From positions 1 to 64,000 of the forward strand of contig CAJOEJ010000011.1 in the NCBI GenBank assembly GCA_905233375.1: a stretch of DNA of 64,000 nucleotides, read 5' to 3'. How positions within the stretch are numbered: the first letter of the stretch is position 1; every line of letters starts with the position of its first letter. This DNA comes from Paludibacteraceae bacterium (GTDB lineage Bacteria; Bacteroidota; Bacteroidia; Bacteroidales; Paludibacteraceae). The translations under genes and the position numbers were made by a program. This document shows positions 57,405-64,000 of this stretch, piece after piece. The notes beneath the pieces are model-generated. The model was not told the origin of the DNA, searched no databases, and saw nothing but the letters and a program-made list of their open reading frames with translations.

Positions 57405-59177
57405 ATGCGATACGAATTACAGAAACTCGAGCGCATGACGCTCGAAGAAGTACGCGAGATAGCCGTCAGCATGGGGCTGAATCCTCGCCGCAGTCAATCT
57501 ATCAGAGAAATCAGTTACGCTATTCTGGACGCGCAGGCGGACAACAGAGCAGCCGTAGTACAGGCAAAAGAAGATGCACGTTCGGCGGAGGGAAAACCCG
57601 CCAAACGTGAGCGTGCCCGCGGGGTCAAAAGAGCCCCTGCCAAAGTGAATACCGCCAACCTTAAAAGCGAACAAGTGCTGGTAACAGTCGGATCCGAAAA
57701 GGAGGAAATGGCACAGATTCAAGAGCAAATGGAAGCCGACAACCATCGTCCTACGCGCACGGTGCAGAATGTACAAGGTGCTACCGAGATGCCGGAACTT
57801 CCATTAACCGTGAACAATGAGGAGGCGACTCCGAAAGTGGAAGAACCCGTGGTAGAGCAAAAGCCCAAGAAACGCGGACGACCCAGGAAATCGGAAGCAA
57901 AACCGGAAACAAAGGTAGAGGAAAAAGCAGAGGAAAAGACCGAGGTTCCTGCTCCGACCAATGTACCGGCCGAAACAGTACCGGGTGACAATACTCAAAG
58001 CACCAAAGAGGAAGAAGATACGGAAGAAGCGCCGTTGTTTGTGCTGCCGAACCTGGGCGAGAACGTGATCGCGATGGGTACGCTGGAGTGCGCACCGGAC
58101 GGATACGGATTCCTGCGTTCCGCAGATTATAACTACCTGCCCAGCCCGGACGATGTGTATGTAAGCAAGGATCAGGTGCGTCAATACGGTTTGAAGCCCG
58201 GCGACACGGTCGAGTGTTCCATCCGCGTTAACCCGCAGCCGGACAAGTTCTTCCCCATGGAGAAGGTGATCCGCATCAACGGTCTCGAGCCCGAGCTGGC
58301 AAAACGCCGCGTAGCGTTCGAGAACCTCACCCCGCTCTTCCCCGATGAGAAATTCAAACTCTGTACCGGTCATAACGACTCGCTGAGCGTACGCATGATC
58401 GACTTGTTCTCGCCGATCGGCAAGGGTCAGCGCGGACTGATTGTGGCGCAGCCGAAGACCGGTAAAACGGTGCTGCTCAAAGAGTTGGCGAACGCTATTC
58501 TCAAAAACAACCCCGAAGTTTATATGATCGTTCTGCTCATCGACGAGCGCCCGGAGGAAGTAACGGATATGAGTCGCAGCGTGGATGCTGAGGTGATCGC
58601 TTCGACCTTCGACGAGCCTGCAGAGAACCATGTGAAGGTGGCGAACATCGTTCATGAGAAAGCCAAACGACTTGTCGAAAGCGGTCATGACGTAGTGATT
58701 CTTCTCGATTCGATTACGCGTCTGGCGCGCGCTTACAATACGGTAGCGCCGTCGAGCGGAAAAGTATTGTCCGGTGGTGTCGAAGCGCAGGCGCTCCACA
58801 AACCCAAACGCTTCTTCGGTGCCGCACGTAACATCGAGAATGGCGGCAGTCTGACCATCATTGCGACTGCGCTGACAGAGACAGGTAGTAAGATGGACGA
58901 CCTTATCTTTGAGGAGTTCAAGGGTACGGGTAACATGGAGTTGCAGTTGGATCGCAAGTTAGCGAACCGCCGTATCTTCCCGGCTGTGGATATACCTGCT
59001 TCCAGCACGCGTCGTGACGACCTGTTGCTGCCTGCCGATGTGCTGAGCCGCATGTGGCAGATACGCAAGATGCTGAGCGACATGAGCGGGCAGGAGGCAA
59101 TGGAGAAACTCAAATCGTACATGGAGCGTACCGAGGACAACGATGAGTTCTTGTTAGCGGTCAACGGAGCGCGGTAA
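57405..59177 (+). CDS. rho: Transcription termination factor Rho with N-terminal disordered insertion
   Basis: [47 protein letters not shown]; insertion with [10 protein letters not shown]. Confidence 0.96.
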   Translation: MRYELQKLERMTLEEVREIAVSMGLNPRRSQSIREISYAILDAQADNRAAVVQAKEDARSAEGKPAKRERARGVKRAPAKVNTANLKSEQVLVTVGSEKEEMAQIQEQMEADNHRPTRTVQNVQGATEMPELPLTVNNEEATPKVEEPVVEQKPKKRGRPRKSEAKPETKVEEKAEEKTEVPAPTNVPAETVPGDNTQSTKEEEDTEEAPLFVLPNLGENVIAMGTLECAPDGYGFLRSADYNYLPSPDDVYVSKDQVRQYGLKPGDTVECSIRVNPQPDKFFPMEKVIRINGLEPELAKRRVAFENLTPLFPDEKFKLCTGHNDSLSVRMIDLFSPIGKGQRGLIVAQPKTGKTVLLKELANAILKNNPEVYMIVLLIDERPEEVTDMSRSVDAEVIASTFDEPAENHVKVANIVHEKAKRLVESGHDVVILLDSITRLARAYNTVAPSSGKVLSGGVEAQALHKPKRFFGAARNIENGGSLTIIATALTETGSKMDDLIFEEFKGTGNMELQLDRKLANRRIFPAVDIPASSTRRDDLLLPADVLSRMWQIRKMLSDMSGQEAMEKLKSYMERTEDNDEFLLAVNGAR

Positions 59178-59178
59178 A

Positions 59179-59616
59179 ATGACAATACTCATTCTCAACG
59201 GACCGAATCTGAACCGCTTGGGCTTGCGTAAGCCGGAGGTGTACGGAACCACGTCTATGGCACAGATTTTGTTGGACATCCAGCAACGCTGGTTGGACGT
59301 ACACTTTGTCTATAAGCAGTCCAACCATGAGGGCGACCTCATTGACTGGATTCAGGAAGCCAACAGCCAAAGCCCGGCATTGGACGGCATCGTGCTCAAC
59401 GCGGGAGGCTATGCGCATACCAGCGTAGCATTGCGCGACGCCGTGGAAGAAAGCGGGTTGCCCGTCGTTGAGGTACATATAAGCGATATTACCAAACGGG
59501 AACCGTTCCGCCAGACAGATTTATTATGGAACGTGTGCGCGCACGCGGTGGTCGGTCAGGGAACAGACGGATACCGTTTAGCCGTGGAGTGGCTCATGGA
59601 TGCGTCCGGACAATAA
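59179..59616 (+). CDS. aroQ: 3-dehydroquinate dehydratase type II
   Basis: ILILNGPNLNRLGLRKPEVYG; NAGGYAHTSVALRDAV; EVHISDI. Confidence 0.95.
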   Translation: MTILILNGPNLNRLGLRKPEVYGTTSMAQILLDIQQRWLDVHFVYKQSNHEGDLIDWIQEANSQSPALDGIVLNAGGYAHTSVALRDAVEESGLPVVEVHISDITKREPFRQTDLLWNVCAHAVVGQGTDGYRLAVEWLMDASGQ

Positions 59617-59654
59617 TACACTACTCTACTCAAAAACTATTGGTTACACCTATA

Positions 59655-62222
59655 ATGAAACGGATTATTCACATAGTATGCTTGTTGTGCATCGCGGTAA
59701 CGGTGCTCGCCAACCATGTCGTAACAGGTAAGGTCATCGATGCCGGTACCAAGCAGCCTGTTGATTTCGCCAACGTCAGTGTGGTCAAAGCGAAAAGCGG
59801 CGAGGCACAGGATACCAAAGAACTGGTCACCGGTACAATCACCGACGCGACAGGTGCTTTCAGCATCGAGCTGCCGGATGGCGAATACATGTTCATCGTC
59901 AGTTTTATCGGCTACGCGGAGCAGCAACGCCCCGTGACGGTAGCCGGCAAAGCGGTGCAGTTAGGACGTATCGCTCTCAAGGAGGACACGCAGATATTAC
60001 AGGACGTGGAGGTGGTCGGACAAGGTTCGGCGATGCGATTCGAGCTGGACAAGAAAGTGTTCACCGTCGATCAGAACATTGCGTCTGCCGGAGCAAGCGT
60101 AACCGACGTGCTGGAAAATATACCCTCCGTGGACGTGGATCAGGAAGGCAATATCAGTCTGCGCAACTCCGAAGATGTGGAGATATGGATTAACGGCAAG
60201 CCTGCCGGTCTGAACAGCGAGAACCGCGCACAGGTACTGCAACAGATGCCTGCCGGAACGATTGAGAAGATCGAGCTCATTACCAATCCTTCCGCCAAGT
60301 TCTCGCCGGAAGGAACTTCGGGTATCATCAACCTCGTCATGAAAAAAGACCGCGCAGCCGGATACTACGGTTCCATACAGGCGGGTATCAACTACGCCTT
60401 GGCAAAACCGTGGACGACTCCTCCGGGCGCCAATGTGGGATTCAATATCAATTTCAATGCGGGTCCCGTGGACGGTTATTTCAATGTCGGATACCGCTAT
60501 CATACCAGCAACGGTGGTAGTGTCACCGACAGGTATAACCTCTCCGGTACCGGAAGCGAGCGTCTGGACTCCACCCTTATCCAGAGCCATCTGACCCAGG
60601 ACGGTCAGCAGAGCCATCGGGGCGGCGGTATGTTCGCGCGGGGCGGTTTCAATTTCCATGTAGCGGATGGACATACTATCGGTGTCTCGGGATTCGGTAT
60701 GGTGAGTGACCCGAAGGTGTTCAAGAACAGCAACAGCAACCACCGCTCCTACCTGCTGACACAGCCCGACGGAACGGTACTGCGTGACTACACCCGTGAC
60801 CAGGACGGAAACGGTTCCCATCCCGGCGGAAACGCAACGCTCGATTATACTTTCGAGAAGGACGACCACAAGCTGTATGTTAGCGGGACGTACAATAACT
60901 TCGGCTGGAACCAGTATATGCTTTTCACCCAGATTGAGAATACCGATACGACGTATCAGGACCAGGACAACAAGAACACCAACCAGAGTATCGAAGTGAA
61001 AGCGGACTACGAGTGGAAACCGACCAAGCAGAGCCGTCTGGAGGCGGGATATGACTACACGCGCAACTGGAGCAACAGTCTGTCGAACGCGAACAATATC
61101 TTCAAGGACGGCACGGTGACGGAACTCAATCCGTACTACTCCAGAGTGGAAGGACTTACCCAGAACCACGCGGTCTATATCACGTACGGCAACCGTTTCT
61201 GGGACAAACTGTCTATCCAGATAGGCTTGCGGGGCGAGTATTACATGCGTCATCTGGAGTCGTTCTATAAAAAAGAGGGCGACACCGGCGAGTATGACTC
61301 CTATGCGGCGTTCCCTAACAAGAAAGACACCAGTTATTTCCAGATCTTCCCGAGCGCCTATATTTCTTATGATTTCGGCAACGGGCACGAGTTGCAACTG
61401 AACTACACGCGCCGTGTGAACCGCCCGTGGGGACACCAGATCAACCCGCGCATGGATTTGAGCGACTCGACCAATATCAGTTACGGTAACGTCGATCTGT
61501 TGCCTGCGTATTCGAACAACCTCGAGCTGAATTACCTCAAGACCTGGGAGCGGCATACACTGAGTGCCGGCGTGTTCTGGAAATACCGCGAGGGAGCCGT
61601 ACAGAATATCAAGTACATGGACGGCGACGTAATGAAGAACACCTACCTCAATGTGGCTACCCGTCAGGAGTTGGGTGTCGAAGTGGTAGCAAAGAACCGT
61701 TTGTTCGGTGAGTTGCTCCAACTGACCACCAGCGCTAATTTCTATTGGAACAACATCGCTGCGGTCAACCAGACCATCAGCCATCAGGGAGTGGATATCC
61801 CGGTCAATCTGGCGGCTCAGAATATCTTCGCCGGCTCGGTGCGTATCAATGCGCAGTTCCTGTTCACGAAGAATTTCAGCGGACAAATCAGCGCCAACTA
61901 CCGTTCCCCGCGCGTCGTAGCGCAGGGTACAACGAGTCACAGTTACTCGATTGACCTTGGTCTTCGGCATACTTTCCTCAACAAGCAGTTGGCATTGGCG
62001 CTCAACGTACGCGACCTGCTTGACAGCCGGGCACGGCGGAACATTACATGGGGAGACGGTTTCTGGCAGTTCAGTGAGAATCGTTGGCACAGCCGTTCCA
62101 TCAGCCTTACACTCACCTATAACTTCGGCAACCAGTCCGGCAGACGCCGTGGAAGGGACGGAGACATGAGCGACGGAGGAGAGGACTACGACGACAGCGG
62201 AAACAGCGGAAGTGAGTATTGA
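59655..62222 (+). CDS. Outer-membrane beta-barrel protein with carboxypeptidase-regulatory-like N-terminus and plug (TonB receptor family)
   Basis: Signal peptide; VVTGKVIDAGTKQPVDFANVSVVKA; VLENIPSVDVDQEGNISLRNSEDVEIWINGKPAGL; long beta-barrel. Confidence 0.88.
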   Translation: MKRIIHIVCLLCIAVTVLANHVVTGKVIDAGTKQPVDFANVSVVKAKSGEAQDTKELVTGTITDATGAFSIELPDGEYMFIVSFIGYAEQQRPVTVAGKAVQLGRIALKEDTQILQDVEVVGQGSAMRFELDKKVFTVDQNIASAGASVTDVLENIPSVDVDQEGNISLRNSEDVEIWINGKPAGLNSENRAQVLQQMPAGTIEKIELITNPSAKFSPEGTSGIINLVMKKDRAAGYYGSIQAGINYALAKPWTTPPGANVGFNINFNAGPVDGYFNVGYRYHTSNGGSVTDRYNLSGTGSERLDSTLIQSHLTQDGQQSHRGGGMFARGGFNFHVADGHTIGVSGFGMVSDPKVFKNSNSNHRSYLLTQPDGTVLRDYTRDQDGNGSHPGGNATLDYTFEKDDHKLYVSGTYNNFGWNQYMLFTQIENTDTTYQDQDNKNTNQSIEVKADYEWKPTKQSRLEAGYDYTRNWSNSLSNANNIFKDGTVTELNPYYSRVEGLTQNHAVYITYGNRFWDKLSIQIGLRGEYYMRHLESFYKKEGDTGEYDSYAAFPNKKDTSYFQIFPSAYISYDFGNGHELQLNYTRRVNRPWGHQINPRMDLSDSTNISYGNVDLLPAYSNNLELNYLKTWERHTLSAGVFWKYREGAVQNIKYMDGDVMKNTYLNVATRQELGVEVVAKNRLFGELLQLTTSANFYWNNIAAVNQTISHQGVDIPVNLAAQNIFAGSVRINAQFLFTKNFSGQISANYRSPRVVAQGTTSHSYSIDLGLRHTFLNKQLALALNVRDLLDSRARRNITWGDGFWQFSENRWHSRSISLTLTYNFGNQSGRRRGRDGDMSDGGEDYDDSGNSGSEY

Positions 62223-62287
62223 TAGTTGAAAGTTGATAGTTGAAAGTTAAAAGTTTAAAGAAGTATTTTAGTTGAAAGTTGAAAAAC
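62221..62287. repeat. Heptamer GTTGAAA/GTTTAAA repeat tract running into the porT start codon
   Basis: GATAGTTGAAAGTTGATAGTTGAAAGTTAAAAGTTTAAAGAAGTATTTTAGTTGAAAGTTGAAAAA. Confidence 0.85.
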
Positions 62288-63018
62288 GAATCATATTAAC
62301 CGTTGTACTGGGAATAGTGTCCCTGTGTACATTTGGTCAGCAGGCAATGAACCGTCCCTACGCGGATGACAAGTTGTTCCATTTCGGATTCCAGTTGGGT
62401 GTGAACTTCGCGAGTTTCGGAGTGACCGATTCGGAACTGCCGATCACCAACCCCGTTACCGGCGTGACGGAGATCTACCATGCGCGTGTCAGTTCCCTTC
62501 TGCCGGGATTCCATGTGGGGTTTGTCACCGATCTGCGTCTGTGCGACTACCTGAACCTGCGTTTCTGCCCGGGAATGCAGTTTATCAGCCGGTCGATCAA
62601 CTACAAGACCGAATCGGGCAACCCGGTAATGGGTACTCCGGGCAAGACGGGTGAACGGATAGACGTGCTCGCCATGCCGGTTGCCCTGCCGCTCTACCTC
62701 AAATGGTCGGCTGCGCGCGAAGGCAACTACCGCCCGTACGTGATCGGAGGAGGAGGTGCCAGTTTCAATGTGAGCCGTGACCGCGACAAACCGGTGCTAC
62801 TCAACATAATGGACTATTTCTGCGAGGTGGGATTCGGCGTGGATCTCTATTTCCGATGGTTCAAATTCTGTCCCGAACTGACCTACCGGATCGGTTTCGC
62901 CAACCTGCTCTGCCCTGCTGAAGGACGAATGGAGCTCGCACCGCAGGATGCGTTCTATTCGGACGCTATCTCGCGCCTGACCAGTCATTGTGTGTGTCTG
63001 ACATTTAACTTTGAATAA
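62272..63018 (+). CDS. porT: PorT family outer-membrane beta-barrel protein (TTG start)
   Basis: Signal peptide; LFHFGFQLGVNFASFGVTDSE; LLPGFHVGFVTDLRLCDYLNLRFCPGMQF. Confidence 0.75.
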   Translation: MKVEKRIILTVVLGIVSLCTFGQQAMNRPYADDKLFHFGFQLGVNFASFGVTDSELPITNPVTGVTEIYHARVSSLLPGFHVGFVTDLRLCDYLNLRFCPGMQFISRSINYKTESGNPVMGTPGKTGERIDVLAMPVALPLYLKWSAAREGNYRPYVIGGGGASFNVSRDRDKPVLLNIMDYFCEVGFGVDLYFRWFKFCPELTYRIGFANLLCPAEGRMELAPQDAFYSDAISRLTSHCVCLTFNFE

Positions 63019-63020
63019 GA

Positions 63021-64000
63021 GTGAAGGAATTAAGGTACATATTATTCCTTTGTACATTGTACATTGTTACTTTGTCCTTTTTATCGGGTTGTAGCGAGTA
63101 TGAGGTGACTGACGATGCATCGCTGCGTTTGTCGTTCTCCAAGGACACCGTTTCGTTCGATACCGTCTTCACGCAGCAAGGCAGCGCCACGCTGCAACTT
63201 ATGGTCTATAACCGCAACAGGAATGCGCTGGTCATCGACCGTATATGGCTGGAAAACGGCAAAGCGTTCCGCGTCAACATAGACGGAGAGGCGGATATGG
63301 ACCGTCTGAAAGATATCACCGTGAACGGCGGAGACAGCCTGTTTGTCTTCATCCGCGTGACGGATTTTGGAGAAGCGGATACCGACAGCCCTGTCTGCAT
63401 CGAAGACTTGCTGCATTTTCATCTGGCAACGGGAGCGACGCAGGATGTGCTGCTCACTACCTACAGCCTGAATGTGAAACGGATCGGTCATGCCGGGTGC
63501 CGAAGGACGGTGCTGAACGGCTATAAGTTCACAAAAGACAAGCCCTATCTGTTGTTTGACACGGTGATTATAGACGGTCCTCTGACCCTCGAAGCGGGAT
63601 CACGGCTGTATATGCACAACAACGCTTGTCTCTATGCGCTGGACGATGTGACGGCAAGCGGAACGGTGGAGGAGCCGGTGATCATCCGGGGGGACCGTCT
63701 CGACAGGCTGTTTGACTCGGTGCCCTATCTCTATGCCGGAGGCAGTTGGAACGGAATCTATCTTCAATCCGAGACACCGCGCACATGGCAATTCGACTAC
63801 GTGGATATTCTGTCAGGCAACGTGGGTTTGTATTGTTACAGCACGTGTACGGATCCGCTGCCGAGCCTGCGCATGAACGGCTGCCGTATTCACAATCACA
63901 CCCTGTACGGGCTTGTGCTCATTCATACCGATGCGCTGGTGACCAATACGGAGATCAGTAACTGCGCGTCGTATTGTATCTACTGCGCGGGAGGACAACA
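63021..64000 (+). CDS. Lipoprotein, right-handed beta-helix-like, 3'-truncated by window (absent from ORF track)
   Basis: GTG start; manual translation is open to the window end: MKELRYILFLCTLYIVTLSFLSGCSEYEVTDDASLRLSFSKDTVSFDTVFTQQGSATLQLMVYNRNRNALVIDRIWLENG... Confidence 0.8.
   Translation, partial: MKELRYILFLCTLYIVTLSFLSGCSEYEVTDDASLRLSFSKDTVSFDTVFTQQGSATLQLMVYNRNRNALVIDRIWLENGKAFRVNIDGEADMDRLKDITVNGGDSLFVFIRVTDFGEADTDSPVCIEDLLHFHLATGATQDVLLTTYSLNVKRIGHAGCRRTVLNGYKFTKDKPYLLFDTVIIDGPLTLEAGSRLYMHNNACLYALDDVTASGTVEEPVIIRGDRLDRLFDSVPYLYAGGSWNGIYLQSETPRTWQFDYVDILSGNVGLYCYSTCTDPLPSLRMNGCRIHNHTLYGLVLIHTDALVTNTEISNCASYCIYCAGGQ

Noticed and set aside
57804-58799. 331-aa ORF antisense to rho
   Set aside because: Sense strand is an intact Rho; the antisense frame has no domain features
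59997-62090. 697-aa ORF antisense to the outer-membrane receptor gene
   Set aside because: Long antisense ORF on a GC-biased gene; no recognizable domains while the sense frame is clearly coding

Overview
64 kb chromosomal window from a Bacteroidales-type bacterium. The lineage is inferred from TTTG-N20-TAnnTTTG promoters, PorT, DUF4296/DUF2764-type genes and the V-ATPase operon layout. Backbone genes: lon, djlA-like, fabD, a V-type ATPase operon (E-DUF2764-A-B-D-I-K), recQ, AsmA/DUF748-like, tsf-rpsB, rpsI-rplM, ddh, class III fbp, hpf, metK-lspA-DUF4296, holA, an envelope glycan cluster (47.9-57.2 kb), rho, aroQ, a TonB-family beta-barrel protein, porT and a 3'-truncated lipoprotein gene missing from the ORF track. 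An accessory region (about 4.4-22.3 kb) holds two large fusion enzymes (GT2-epimerase-GT2 and kinase-like-GT-GT-radical SAM), a DUF262 (GmrSD-like) pair, a decayed zeta toxin-antitoxin locus, a RhuM-Fic fusion and rtcB. Strongest findings: (1) a seven-domain two-gene operon at 7-12.7 kb; (2) intergenic arrays with an 11-bp period at five loci, three of them followed by an AT-rich palindrome; (3) short-period or palindromic intergenic repeats that also appear in frame inside conserved genes (recQ, fabD, metK, atpI, a lipoprotein signal peptide); (4) a SAM-II-like riboswitch plus terminator upstream of metK; (5) a four-hairpin array at 4.9-5.07 kb; (6) a shared terminator/promoter boundary in the accessory region; (7) an extended -33 promoter motif at 18 sites. 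All calls come from reading the sequence; no database searches were run.
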